From: Rhodopirellula sp.
GTDB lineage: Bacteria; Planctomycetota; Planctomycetia; Pirellulales; Pirellulaceae
Assembly (NCBI GenBank): GCA_002701385.1
Contig: NZVD01000060.1
Coordinates: 1-42,243 of the forward strand
Length of the DNA stretch: 42,243 bases
Direction: 5' to 3'
Part shown: positions 16,607 to 25,420 of the stretch, piece by piece
Numbering within the stretch: position 1 is the first letter of the stretch
How the letters are laid out: each line of letters opens with the position of its first letter
Translations under genes and position numbers: made by a program
Notes under the pieces: generated by a model
What the model was told of the DNA's origin: nothing
Seen by the model: the letters and a program-made list of their open reading frames with translations, nothing else
Database searches by the model: none

Positions 16607-17860
16607 ATGGTTAAACACGAGCATAAGTGGAACGATTCACTCACAGTAATCGAAGTAACCGATAAAGGTATGCGCCGTGCCACGAATCAAGATAGTTCGG
16701 TAGTCGTTCTCCAATCGGATGAAGAAAGCTATCAGCAACGGGGGCATTTATTTGTCGTTTGCGATGGAATGGGAGCTCACGCTGCCGGTGAATTAGCCAG
16801 TGGCGATGCCGTCGATCATATTCCTCATCATTATTTGGTTTATCAAAATCTTTCTCCGCCCGAAGCCTTGGAAAAGGCGATCATTAAAGCCAACTCTGAA
16901 ATCCATCGCAAAGGTCAAGAGAACCCGGATTTCCATAATATGGGGACCACCTGCAGCTCCATCCTCTTAATACCGCAAGGAATCATTTGTGGTCATGTTG
17001 GAGATAGCCGAGTGTATCGTCAGCGTGGTAATGTCATCGAGCAACTGACATTCGACCATAGCCTCCAGTGGGAATTAAAAGCGAAGGGTGGTGATATCGA
17101 AAATGTTCCATCCAACGTTATTACGCGTTCACTGGGACCTAATGAAGAAGTCGAAGTAGACTTAGAAGGTCCTTTTCCGGTCGAATCGGGAGACAGCTAC
17201 CTCATTTGTAGTGATGGGCTCAGTGGCGAAGTCAGTGATAGTGAAATCGGCGCCGCGATGGCGACGTTACCTCCTGAGCAAGCTGCGCGGTTCCTTCTGG
17301 ATCTGGCGAATCTGCGAGGTGGTCCGGACAACATCACCATCATCATCGTCAGAGTTCAGGGGCCAGAGTTTACGACGGATGTTCAGCAAATGGAACCGCT
17401 TGTCGTTGGAAAGAAGGTAACTCCCGTCAAGCCTCTGCACCCTGTTGTCCTTGGAGCCAGTATCGTATTGGTGTTGCTCGGACTGCTATTACTGGCGATC
17501 GACCCGAAGTGGATTGGGATTGGCGTATCCGCCGCGGGACTCGTCACCGCCTTAGTAGGTTTCGCACTAGGGCGAGCAGGCGTAGAATCCGGAGAAACAC
17601 TTGCTCGTGAGCATCGTTTTGGATCCGGTCCTCATACGAGAAGTAATTGCCATCCCAATGAACCGATTCTGAAAGAACTTCTGTCGACTGCCAATGAAAT
17701 TCGCCACCTGGCTAAGGAGCATCCTAACAAATTCAATTGGGCTCCCTTTGACGAAGCATTTGTGGAAAGCAACGAACAAACTCAGGCTCAAGACTACACT
17801 AATGCCTTCCAGAACATCGCTAAAGCAATTACGTTCATCATGAGCGAATTCCGTAAATAG
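16607..17860 (+). CDS. PP2C-family Ser/Thr protein phosphatase with membrane helices
   Basis: Residues about 12-250 form a PP2C (PPM) phosphatase domain. Its metal-binding motifs are FVVCDGMGAHAAGE (49-62), CGHVGDSRVYRQRG (about 124-137), LICSDGLSGEVSD (about 199-211) and GGPDNITIIIV (about 238-248). The early RRATNQDS motif is also typical. Two hydrophobic helices follow at about 280-325, and then a soluble C-terminal helical domain of about 90 residues with no family that I recognise. The catalytic domain is likely cytosolic and membrane-tethered. Such phosphatases reverse Hanks-type Ser/Thr kinase phosphorylation, and these kinases are abundant in Planctomycetota; none lies next to this gene. 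The start ATG lies 6 nt after a weak TCCTCC-like stretch, so the ribosome binding site is unclear. Confidence 0.9.
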   Translation: MVKHEHKWNDSLTVIEVTDKGMRRATNQDSSVVVLQSDEESYQQRGHLFVVCDGMGAHAAGELASGDAVDHIPHHYLVYQNLSPPEALEKAIIKANSEIHRKGQENPDFHNMGTTCSSILLIPQGIICGHVGDSRVYRQRGNVIEQLTFDHSLQWELKAKGGDIENVPSNVITRSLGPNEEVEVDLEGPFPVESGDSYLICSDGLSGEVSDSEIGAAMATLPPEQAARFLLDLANLRGGPDNITIIIVRVQGPEFTTDVQQMEPLVVGKKVTPVKPLHPVVLGASIVLVLLGLLLLAIDPKWIGIGVSAAGLVTALVGFALGRAGVESGETLAREHRFGSGPHTRSNCHPNEPILKELLSTANEIRHLAKEHPNKFNWAPFDEAFVESNEQTQAQDYTNAFQNIAKAITFIMSEFRK

Positions 17861-17953
17861 ACCATCTAACCCAACTGTCTAAATGCGACCTTAGCTTCGG
17901 CCATCCGGGCTACGCCAATTTCTTATGAGCCTTTGATCCGACTTCATCCTCCT

Positions 17954-17974
17954 TTGTCGGACTACGACCGACAA
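17954..17974. repeat. Small inverted repeat after the PP2C gene
   Basis: TTGTCGG (17954-17960) and CCGACAA (17968-17974) are reverse complements around a 7-nt loop, 94 nt past the phosphatase stop. There is no T-run. The octamer GACAAGCT occurs here and again about 60 nt later. A factor-dependent terminator or a processing hairpin is possible, but support is thin. Confidence 0.35.
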
Positions 17975-18153
17975 GCTCCCTGATTCTATAACGGACCGTG
18001 AAAGTGGGGCGGACAAGCTCAATTATTCTGCAATTCAGGCTTGCTAACTGTCCAACTCGCTAAATGGAAAAACTTCGCTTCTCTTAGATTCTAAAAACTG
18101 GTACATTTCCGATGCGATTTTGTAAGTTTTACAATCCATCGGAGTCTTGACCG

Positions 18154-19341
18154 TTGAGACTAGTATCTCGATACATCGGGTGGGAGCTGATTAAAGCATT
18201 TGTGTTAGCTCTGTTTGGGCTAACACTATTTCTGCTGATAATCCTCCTTACCCAACGAGCGATTCAAGAAGGATTGGGCCCGGTTCCCGTGCTGCGCCTG
18301 ATTCCCTACTTGTTACCTGATGTACTTCGTATGGCCATCCCTTTAACGATGCTAATGGCTACCTGTCTCGTTTACGGCCGTATGTCTGGTACGAACGAGC
18401 TTGTCGCCCTCAAAGCCAATGGAACTTCCCCGATGGTAGCAATCTGGCCTGTCATTTTTCTGGCCTTCATCGTTTCTCTAGTTTCTGTTTGGCTCAATGA
18501 TGTCGCCGTGACCTGGGGGCGTCGCGGTGTGGATCGAGTCGTCTTACAGAGCTTTGAAGATATCGCCTATGGGATGTTACGAACGCAACGATCATTTTCC
18601 ACTTCCTCGTTGTCCATTCATGTCAAAGACGTTCAGGGTGATACACTCGTTCGACCTACGATCTCGATACACACCAAAGAGAATTCATCACCCATCACGC
18701 TGGTGGCACAAAAGGCGCATCTAAACCTAAATACGGAAACCAATCAACTCAAAATCGTCTTACAGGATACACAGTTTGATGTGGGCTCTAACTTCTATGG
18801 TGAGTGGCCTGATAAATTCGAATATGAGATTCCGTTGACATCTTTGGCAGGTCCCAGGCACGCAACGAATCGCCCATCGGACACTGCCTTGAGGGAAATC
18901 GAATCACGCATTACTTCTCAGCAAAGTACTATTTTAGATCTCAAACAAAACCTAGCTGCTCAGGCTGGATTCCAACTCTTAACCGGCGACTTAATGGAGA
19001 TGACCGGAAAGGCATGGCTAACTAATAATGAAGAATTACGGGTGGCTCACTTCACTCTAAATCGTTACGAAGCTGAACCTTACCGGCGTTGGGCAAACGG
19101 ATTCTGCTGTCTAGCATTTGTACTAATTGGAGCCACCTATTCTATCCGCAGACGTGTGGCCGACTTTTGGAACTGCTTTGCAACCGTCTTTTTCCCTGTC
19201 GTTGTCGCATACTATCCGGTCTTTCAATTCGGAGTCAATCAAGCGAAGGCTGGTAACCTGCCCCCCTACAGTGTCTGGATGGGTAATATTTTCTTTTTCG
19301 CTCTTGGGCTATGGCTAGTCCAGCGATTGATCAGAAAGTAA
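18154..19341 (+). CDS. LptF/LptG-family permease (YjgP/YjgQ)
   Basis: The 395-residue protein shows the LptF/G layout: N-terminal helices (about residues 5-30, 45-75 and 88-115), a periplasmic beta-rich domain in the middle (about 125-305), and three C-terminal helices (about 310-392). The opening SRYIGWELIKAFVLALFGLT and the AIPLTMLMATCLVYGRMSGTNELVALKANG region are typical of this family. LptF and LptG form the inner-membrane part of the LPS export machine with the ATPase LptB. The gene starts with TTG at 18154, with GGAG about 10 nt upstream. It precedes the histidine kinase gene by 13 nt, so the two are probably co-transcribed. The partner permease and LptB are not in this window. I do not choose between lptF and lptG. 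Confidence 0.87.
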   Translation: MRLVSRYIGWELIKAFVLALFGLTLFLLIILLTQRAIQEGLGPVPVLRLIPYLLPDVLRMAIPLTMLMATCLVYGRMSGTNELVALKANGTSPMVAIWPVIFLAFIVSLVSVWLNDVAVTWGRRGVDRVVLQSFEDIAYGMLRTQRSFSTSSLSIHVKDVQGDTLVRPTISIHTKENSSPITLVAQKAHLNLNTETNQLKIVLQDTQFDVGSNFYGEWPDKFEYEIPLTSLAGPRHATNRPSDTALREIESRITSQQSTILDLKQNLAAQAGFQLLTGDLMEMTGKAWLTNNEELRVAHFTLNRYEAEPYRRWANGFCCLAFVLIGATYSIRRRVADFWNCFATVFFPVVVAYYPVFQFGVNQAKAGNLPPYSVWMGNIFFFALGLWLVQRLIRK

Positions 19342-19354
19342 CCAGGAGCTCCGC

Positions 19355-20953
19355 ATGAAATGGACAATTCGAAATAAGGTCATCGTCTGTCTCGGTCTAC
19401 TCATGACGATTATCGGTACTCTGGCCTTCAGTGGGTTTCAGGGTGTTTACTCGTACCGTCGATTAGCTCGAAGTATCAGTCAACGGGCGGAAGAAATCCC
19501 GATCACTGAAGATCTGATTCGTCAAACCAAACAACTCAACGACTCTTTCGTTCAGTATCAAACAGAATCCTCAATGGAGGCTGCGGTAGAGGCTTCCAAG
19601 TTTTCTGACTATACGAGACTGATTAGGAATACGATTGAACGCTACGAAGCAGTGTTGCCCAATGCAGAAGATAGTGATTTGGCCATTAATGATACCCATC
19701 GTGAGCGTGAAGTAGTCCGGGATATTCGTTCGGAGCTGACGAAGGTCGACGCATTATTAGATACGGGTCGAGGACCGTTAACACCGCAAAGCATCGAGTC
19801 ACTAGAGACTTCGATCATCAGTTTGGCGGGAAAGACCAACCTGATTCCACAAATCCTTCAGCAACGAATGGGCTCGTTCGTCGATGAAGTTCGACTGGAG
19901 TACCGTACATGGATTGTAATCACTTGGATTACCACGATCACAGCAACGGCCTTATTGATTCAGCTCATTCGACTGGGACATGCTTGGATTCTAAAGCCAT
20001 TCAATAAATTGATTTCAGGAAGTCGTCGTATAGCTCATGGGGATTTAGAGTTTCAAATCTCCACAGACACTGATGATGACATGGCTGAACTCGCTGATGC
20101 CATGAATAATATGACTCGGAATTTCCGCCTGATACGCAATGATTTGGACGAGCAGGTTCAGGTGCGTACTAAGGAAGCCATTCGCAGTGAGCAGTTAGCT
20201 AGTGTTGGATTTCTAGCTGCCGGAGTCTCTCATGAAATTAACAACCCTCTAGCTTCGATCGCTATGTGTGCCGAATCACTGGAATCACGCATGACTGAAA
20301 TCGTTAACACGACCGGTGTCGATCAAAATGAGGAAGTCTCCGAGAATCTAGAGGTCATTCGGAAATATCTTCAACGCATCCAGAAGGAAGCTTTTCGATG
20401 TAAAGGAATTACCGAGCGGTTGCTGGACTTCTCGCGAGTCGGTGAATCCCAAAGGCAATCCACGCCAGTGCAGCCCATTATTGAAGACACTTTAGAACTC
20501 ATCAAACATGTCGGCAAATACAAAGACAAGATGATCCAGTTTCAATCTAACGGCGGTGAAATCCGAGCGGTAATTCACGCTCAGGAAATAAAGCAGGTTA
20601 TGCTTAACCTACTTACTAATGCACTCGACAGTCTCGAACAAAGTGGAATCGTCACAGTACAACTTGACGGAAATGACCGAGAATGCCAAATCACGATTAC
20701 AGATGATGGCTGTGGCATGTCCTCCGAGGTTTTACAGCAACTATTTCAGCCTTTCTTTACACGTCGTCGGGATGGACGTGGAACAGGCTTGGGGCTTTCT
20801 ATCACCTACCGGATCGTCAGCGAACATGGCGGAACCATAACCGCATCGAGTGATGGCCCGGGCCAAGGCTCCCAATTCATTGTCACCCTACCCGTTCAGG
20901 AACAAATTCAGGAAAGCGATCTTCATGACGGAAAACAAAACCAAGTTGCCTAA
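19355..20953 (+). CDS. Membrane sensor histidine kinase (HAMP-HisKA-HATPase)
   Basis: The 532-residue kinase has a membrane helix at about 8-28, a helical periplasmic sensor region (about 30-185), and a second helix at about 186-206. A HAMP linker (about 210-265) and a HisKA helix with the phosphoacceptor in GVSHEINNPLAS (His293) follow. The C-terminal ATPase domain has an N box at NLLTNALDSLE (Asn422), a G1 box DDGCGM (450-455) and a G2 box GRGTGLGLS (474-482). The SHEINNPL form is typical of NtrB-like kinases that work with sigma-54 activators, and such a regulator overlaps its 3' end by 29 nt. The sensor region resembles helical-bundle ligand sensors, but its signal is unknown. The start is the ATG at 19355, preceded by AGGAG. 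Confidence 0.94.
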   Translation: MKWTIRNKVIVCLGLLMTIIGTLAFSGFQGVYSYRRLARSISQRAEEIPITEDLIRQTKQLNDSFVQYQTESSMEAAVEASKFSDYTRLIRNTIERYEAVLPNAEDSDLAINDTHREREVVRDIRSELTKVDALLDTGRGPLTPQSIESLETSIISLAGKTNLIPQILQQRMGSFVDEVRLEYRTWIVITWITTITATALLIQLIRLGHAWILKPFNKLISGSRRIAHGDLEFQISTDTDDDMAELADAMNNMTRNFRLIRNDLDEQVQVRTKEAIRSEQLASVGFLAAGVSHEINNPLASIAMCAESLESRMTEIVNTTGVDQNEEVSENLEVIRKYLQRIQKEAFRCKGITERLLDFSRVGESQRQSTPVQPIIEDTLELIKHVGKYKDKMIQFQSNGGEIRAVIHAQEIKQVMLNLLTNALDSLEQSGIVTVQLDGNDRECQITITDDGCGMSSEVLQQLFQPFFTRRRDGRGTGLGLSITYRIVSEHGGTITASSDGPGQGSQFIVTLPVQEQIQESDLHDGKQNQVA

Positions 20954-22319
20954 AGGGTTGCACGTACTGTTCGCAGACGACGAAGAATCGTTACAGGAAC
21001 TAATACGTTTTGAACTTCCACGTATGGGACATACTGTCACGGTTTGTCCTAACGGGGAAACGGCACTGGCTGCGTTGCAACAGGATCACTACGACTGCCT
21101 GATAACGGATCTGGATATGCCTGGCATGTCCGGCATCGATCTTCTGGGCCAGGCGCGGGAATTATCCGATGAAATTGAATGTGTCATCTTAACGGGAAAA
21201 AGCACGGTTGAATCCGCCATCGCGGCATTACGATACGGTGCTTTTGATTACCTGACAAAGCCATGTAAGCTGATCGAACTTGAATCTCTGTTGCAACGTG
21301 TTCAAAGCCAACAGCAGTTAACCCGGAAGATAAAAGCGGTTAGCCATCAGCTTCAACGTGTCGAAGGGCATAACCAGCTCGTGGGTAACCATCCGCTTAT
21401 GCTGCAGGTTCAGGCATTGATCCAACGAGTGGCGCCAACTACGTCTACCGTGTTAGTTCGCGGGGAAACAGGCACAGGAAAAGAACTTGTGGCGAGAGAG
21501 ATCCACAATCAAAGTGAGCGATCTGACCAGCCATTCGTAGCAGTTAACTGCGGCGCCCTGCCGGAAAACCTAATTGAAAGTGAGTTATTCGGCCATTGTA
21601 AAGGCGCCTTCACGGGCGCCGACTCACAACGTACCGGTCTGTTCGAGATGGCTAATCATGGCACCATTATGCTGGACGAGATCGGGGAGCTTCCCAAAAA
21701 CGTTCAGGCAATTCTGTTACGAGTTCTGGAGAGTGGTGAGATCCGCCGGGTAGGAGACAATCAGACATTTCATGTTGATGTCCGAGTCATTTGTGCCACC
21801 CATCGCGATCTGGAATCAATGGTGCAACATGGTGAATTCAGAGAAGACTTGCTGTTTAGAATCAATCCTTTTGAAATCGGGATACCACCATTACGAGACC
21901 GTATCGCTGACATTTCGCTACTCGCGACCCATCTCTATCATCGGAAACAGCCTGTCGCCAAAGGTGATGGAGATGTGTTCACAGCGGCTGCTCTGGCCAC
22001 TTTGGAATCTGCATCGTGGAAGGGTAACGTACGGGAATTGGCCAATGTCATTGAGCATGCATCCATACTCTGTGACCAGCTCCCCATTGATGTTCATCAC
22101 CTTCCTCAGCGACTTGCGGGGACTGACAGCCAGACACCGGCTCCTTCAGTCGGGGCAACGGACTTCTCTGGCAAGACACTGAGCGAATTAGAAATGTGGG
22201 CCATTAATCAGGCATTAGAGCGTCATGAAGGGAATAAACCGGAAGCGGCAAAAGAGCTGGGAGTGTCTTTAAAAACACTCTACAACAAACTTAATAATCA
22301 ACTCGACAAATCAGCGTAA
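20925..22319 (+). CDS. NtrC-family sigma-54-dependent response regulator
   Basis: From the ATG at 20925 (GGAAAG upstream) the protein is 464 aa. The receiver domain (about 11-128) has the acidic pocket ADDE (17-20), phosphoacceptor Asp62 in LITDLDMPG, and Lys112 in TKP. The AAA+ domain (about 150-385) has Walker A GETGTGKE (180-187), the sigma-54 contact loop GAFTGA (228-233) and Walker B region IMLDEIGELP (about 248-257). The C-terminus holds a Fis-type helix-turn-helix, KPEAAKELGVSLKTLYNKL. It should activate sigma-54 promoters once phosphorylated by the upstream kinase. An in-frame opening back to 20850 exists, but it lies in the kinase gene and would add 25 residues before the receiver fold. 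No -24/-12 promoter was recognised in the window. Confidence 0.95.
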   Translation: MTENKTKLPKGLHVLFADDEESLQELIRFELPRMGHTVTVCPNGETALAALQQDHYDCLITDLDMPGMSGIDLLGQARELSDEIECVILTGKSTVESAIAALRYGAFDYLTKPCKLIELESLLQRVQSQQQLTRKIKAVSHQLQRVEGHNQLVGNHPLMLQVQALIQRVAPTTSTVLVRGETGTGKELVAREIHNQSERSDQPFVAVNCGALPENLIESELFGHCKGAFTGADSQRTGLFEMANHGTIMLDEIGELPKNVQAILLRVLESGEIRRVGDNQTFHVDVRVICATHRDLESMVQHGEFREDLLFRINPFEIGIPPLRDRIADISLLATHLYHRKQPVAKGDGDVFTAAALATLESASWKGNVRELANVIEHASILCDQLPIDVHHLPQRLAGTDSQTPAPSVGATDFSGKTLSELEMWAINQALERHEGNKPEAAKELGVSLKTLYNKLNNQLDKSA

Positions 22320-22325
22320 ACGTCG

Positions 22326-22940
22326 TCACACCTGACGGATCACACCCACGACAATTCCCAAGACATTGGCATGCTTGACGTAGATCGGATCCATCGATGA
22401 GTTTGCCGGCTGAAGTCGAATTCGGTTTTTCTCCGGATGCCAAAATTTAAGTGTAGCCTCACCTTCGTCTGTCTGGGCCACCACCATCTCTCCTTCACTC
22501 GCATTTGTTTGTTTTTTGACCACAACAAAATCTCCATCGGAGATATGAGCGTCGATCATCGACTCTCCGCTAACCTGCAGTACGAATTGTTCTGAACCAC
22601 TGAATAAGTCACTAAAATCAATCCGTTCATTTTGTTCAAAAGCAAGGTGCGTTGGACCCGCGGCAACAACTCCTGCTAGTGGTAGCCCTCGCTGCTCTTC
22701 CAAAGCCTCCGGTGTCAACTCGATAGCCCGGGACTTATTCTTGTCTCGAATAATAAGCCCTTTCTTCTCCAAGGCTCTGAGGTGCCCCATCACACCATTC
22801 GGTGACTTGATTCCGAATGCATCGGCAATCTCACGAACCGTGGGACCATAACCACGCAGAGTAATCTTATCCCGAATGAATTCATAAACCGACAACTGCC
22901 GTTGCGTGAGTGTGTCTGTCGGAGCCATAGTGAAAAGCAC
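22326..22940 (-). CDS. lexA: LexA repressor
   Basis: The 204-residue protein has an N-terminal winged helix-turn-helix (about 10-75, with TLTQRQLSVYEFI and GYGPTVREIADAFG) and a C-terminal S24-type self-cleavage domain. The cleavage site VVAAG (91-95) predicts a cut between Ala94 and Gly95. The catalytic pair is Ser127 in SGESM and Lys165 in ATLKF. RecA-stimulated autocleavage would relieve repression of DNA-damage genes. The start ATG is 22940; a second ATG (22928) is equally plausible and nearer the homologous start. The gene converges with the NtrC-type regulator, 6 nt apart. A palindrome at 23036-23055 upstream is a candidate operator for autoregulation. Confidence 0.95.
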   Translation of the reverse strand: MLFTMAPTDTLTQRQLSVYEFIRDKITLRGYGPTVREIADAFGIKSPNGVMGHLRALEKKGLIIRDKNKSRAIELTPEALEEQRGLPLAGVVAAGPTHLAFEQNERIDFSDLFSGSEQFVLQVSGESMIDAHISDGDFVVVKKQTNASEGEMVVAQTDEGEATLKFWHPEKNRIRLQPANSSMDPIYVKHANVLGIVVGVIRQV

Positions 22941-23035
22941 TCCTTGCCCATATTGGTTGGATCAAAGTCGTTTCAGTAGTTTCGATTCTGTCGCGAACAG
23001 GCCTGTCACTACCAATGTTATAGATATCGGAATTA

Positions 23036-23055
23036 TAGTGCACGCTTGTACACTA
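23036..23055. promoter_or_regulatory. Candidate LexA operator (SOS box) upstream of lexA
   Basis: TAGTGCAC (23036-23043) and GTACACTA (23048-23055) form a near-perfect inverted repeat, 7 of 8 positions, with a 4-nt spacer GCTT. It lies 95 nt upstream of the lexA start. Dimeric LexA proteins bind short inverted repeats with about 4-nt spacing, and lexA usually represses itself. The assignment rests on position and symmetry only. Confidence 0.5.
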
Positions 23056-23090
23056 ACAAAAGGCGAAATCGGGAAATCCTAATCCGAAAC

Positions 23091-23127
23091 AAAAAACGCC
23101 GAGCATCAACATAGTTTGATGCCCGGC
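23091..23127 (-). terminator. Intrinsic terminator of the aldose 1-epimerase gene
   Basis: On the minus strand, 50 nt past the epimerase stop, the arms GCATCAA and TTGATGC pair exactly around a 6-nt loop. GCCG/CGGC extends the stem after one mismatch. A run of six T's and further T's follow (complement of 23091-23096). This is a classical rho-independent terminator. Confidence 0.88.
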
Positions 23128-23176
23128 CTGAATTCGATGTGAATCCTGTGCTTATAGGTTAGTTCATAAAGCTTGT

Positions 23177-24301
23177 TTAGTTCTCTACACTGAACGCATG
23201 TACCGTAACATGGTGATACTTTTTCCCTGGTTGCAAAATCGTTGAAGGGAAAGATTTGATATTCGGTGAATTTGGATAGTGTTGAGTCTCCAGACAAAAC
23301 AGCGTCTGGTACTCATTGCCGCCACTACTCTCATCTCCGGTCAGAAAGTTTCCAGAGTAAAACTGAAGACCGATTTGATCGGTGAAAATCTGCATGACGC
23401 GTCCTGATTTCTCTTCTTTCACTGTGGCGGCCAAGGCCATTTTTCCGGACTGATTTCGCAGGGCGAAACAGTGGTCATAACCATTGGGATCGAGGTTGTT
23501 TTCTTCGATTCTCTCACCGATCTTATGAAAGGCCCGGAAATCCAATGGCGTTCCTTTGACATCGTTTAGTTTACCAGTGGGGATCAATCCTTCATCCACA
23601 TCCAAAGCTTGATCTGCTTCAACCTTCAGGTGATGGTCATGGATAGACCCACTGCCAACACCACCGAGATTCCAGTAATTGTGGTTGGTCAGATTGACTG
23701 GTGTGGCTTTGTCAGTTTCAGCCTGCAGATCAACAATCAACTCATCATTATTGGTAAGCCAGTAAGTGGCTTTGATCGCTAGATTGCCTGGATAACCTTC
23801 TTCACCATCGGCACTGAGATAACTAAATTCAACGCCACGTGCCCCCGCTCGCTTCACTGGCGTACCGGTCCAAACAACTTTGTCATAGCCTTTCTCACCA
23901 CCATGAAGGTGATGGTCTCCATTATTCGTTGCCAGTGTATATTCCTGTTTACCGATAGAGAATTTCCCTAAAGCAATTCGGTTGCAGAATCGTCCTACAG
24001 TGGAACCAAAATAAGGATGTCCGGCCAAATAGCTTTCAAGATTATCAAAACCTGCTGTGATGTTTGTTAGTTTGCCATTACGATCTGGAGTTTCCAATGA
24101 TACGACAATCGCACCGTAGTTGGTCATTTTGGTACGCAGGCCATTTTTATTACTAAATGAATACAGATAAACTTCCTGCCCATCCGGAGTCTTGCCCCAG
24201 GACTCGACTTGAACGCCTGTCTTATCTGCCGCCTGAAGCAAACTGGTCATGGTTAAACAAAACAGAGTGGTCAGCATGAACCAAAATGAATTTCGTCGCA
24301 T
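23177..24301 (-). CDS. galM: Secreted aldose 1-epimerase (mutarotase)
   Basis: The 374-residue protein begins with a signal peptide (about residues 1-24, MRRNSFWFMLTTLFCLTMTS, cut after LQA), so it acts in the periplasm or outside. The mutarotase fold is supported by NYGAIVVSLETPDRNGK, the substrate His motifs NGDHHLHGG (about 125-133) and NLTNHNYWNLGG (about 202-213, with the catalytic His), and DHCF with the following Arg in the C-terminal part. The catalytic Glu is expected in the FCLETQHYPNSPN segment near the C-terminus. It interconverts alpha and beta anomers of sugars such as galactose and glucose. The signal peptide is unlike cytosolic GalM and suggests a role in external polysaccharide use. 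The gene stands alone, with a good terminator. Confidence 0.93.
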   Translation of the reverse strand: MRRNSFWFMLTTLFCLTMTSLLQAADKTGVQVESWGKTPDGQEVYLYSFSNKNGLRTKMTNYGAIVVSLETPDRNGKLTNITAGFDNLESYLAGHPYFGSTVGRFCNRIALGKFSIGKQEYTLATNNGDHHLHGGEKGYDKVVWTGTPVKRAGARGVEFSYLSADGEEGYPGNLAIKATYWLTNNDELIVDLQAETDKATPVNLTNHNYWNLGGVGSGSIHDHHLKVEADQALDVDEGLIPTGKLNDVKGTPLDFRAFHKIGERIEENNLDPNGYDHCFALRNQSGKMALAATVKEEKSGRVMQIFTDQIGLQFYSGNFLTGDESSGGNEYQTLFCLETQHYPNSPNIKSFPSTILQPGKKYHHVTVHAFSVEN

Positions 24302-24425
24302 TTATAAAATCCTTAAAACTAATGGTCGCACCCAAGAGGCAATTAGAAAAACATCTACTGCTACCTGCCTTCAAAACCTTCGGAGCAATTAATAGATCTA
24401 TTATCGGTACGCCGGTGCGCAGAAT

Positions 24426-24449
24426 CAATCCTCCAGTATTGGAGGATTG
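24426..24449. repeat. Perfect 10-bp hairpin between two sugar-enzyme genes
   Basis: CAATCCTCCA (24426-24435) and TGGAGGATTG (24440-24449) pair exactly around a GTAT tetraloop. It lies 42 nt past the stop of the isomerase-like gene and 125 nt before the epimerase start, both minus strand. Without a T-run it is a weak terminator at best. It may attenuate read-through or stabilise the upstream transcript. Confidence 0.7.
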
Positions 24450-24490
24450 TGGATAGTTCGATGGAGTCTCAAGTTAGAAGTGTCGAAGAC

Positions 24491-25267
24491 CTATAGCAGG
24501 CTTTCTAGCAAAAGCCTCATTTTTCGCATCTCTGCGAAGTGTTCTGTGTCTGGGGTTTCCGCAACATCCACGCACAAGGCACGACGATAACCTGTTGCCA
24601 TAAGCTCAGACAGAACTCGACCGTAATCAACTTCTCCCTGCCCCACTTTCACTTGGAATTCCGATGGGCTGGTATCACGTAAATAGACATGGCCTACGTA
24701 AGGCTGAACTTTATCGGTATCTTTACCTGCATCCGGTCCACAAATGTAAATACTGGGATCATATGCCAACCCGAGATTATCGACATTGTCACAGAGGACT
24801 TTAATCGTGTCTGGATCCGAGGCTTGCCGACCACTTTGGTTACGAATGCAAACTTTGGCTCCATAATCGTCTGCAATTTGAACAAGACGACGCAGGTGTT
24901 CAACTTCTTCGTTAAAGGGAGTTCCCAGTTCCGCGGAAGGCACATTTAAGGTGACGACTTTTGAGATTCGGGCAAGCTCACAGATGTCTTCAAATTGCTT
25001 ATAGTGTTCCTCCCCGGTCGCCTGAATTCCCAACTCAAAGCTGGTAACTTCCAATCGATGAGACTTGCGCAGGATTGCATGGGCGTCATTACGGTCCCTG
25101 CTTACATCCGCCGGAGTAATGTGGTTACTATCATCAGTAATGGCAATTTCCACGGCCGTATATTCCAGGTCCGCTATCCGCTGTAATGCATCGCTCAGAG
25201 ATAGATTTGGGAAACTTGCTGTAGTCGCGGCTACGATCAAAATATCGCTCCTTCTCCCTGAATTCAT
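24491..25267 (-). CDS. Sugar phosphate isomerase/epimerase-like TIM-barrel protein
   Basis: The 258-residue protein matches the xylose isomerase-like TIM-barrel family (AP endonuclease family 2). It has the early strand ILIVAATTASFPNLSLSDALQRIADLEYTAVEIAI, repeated beta-alpha units, and metal-ligand-like acidic and His residues in VCIRNQSG, LGLAYDPS, VGHVYLRDT and CVDVAE. In the family one metal ion is bound by Glu, Asp, His and Glu residues. Here some expected ligands are altered, for example Asn in VCIRNQSG where Glu is usual, so the enzyme may be divergent. The substrate is unknown; such proteins often act on inositols or keto-sugars. It lies upstream of the epimerase gene, with a perfect hairpin between the two. 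Confidence 0.8.
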   Translation of the reverse strand: MNSGRRSDILIVAATTASFPNLSLSDALQRIADLEYTAVEIAITDDSNHITPADVSRDRNDAHAILRKSHRLEVTSFELGIQATGEEHYKQFEDICELARISKVVTLNVPSAELGTPFNEEVEHLRRLVQIADDYGAKVCIRNQSGRQASDPDTIKVLCDNVDNLGLAYDPSIYICGPDAGKDTDKVQPYVGHVYLRDTSPSEFQVKVGQGEVDYGRVLSELMATGYRRALCVDVAETPDTEHFAEMRKMRLLLESLL

Positions 25268-25420
25268 TTCATTGGGAGTTGTTTAAATTCGATTAATATT
25301 CTGCTATAGAATACGGATTAGGGGCCTCCTGAGACAACACCGAAGCCCGCTAACAAAGCAAATTTACGACTGTTTTCGGTTGGTTTTAAGTCAAGAAACT
25401 CCAACGCCGGAGATTCACTC

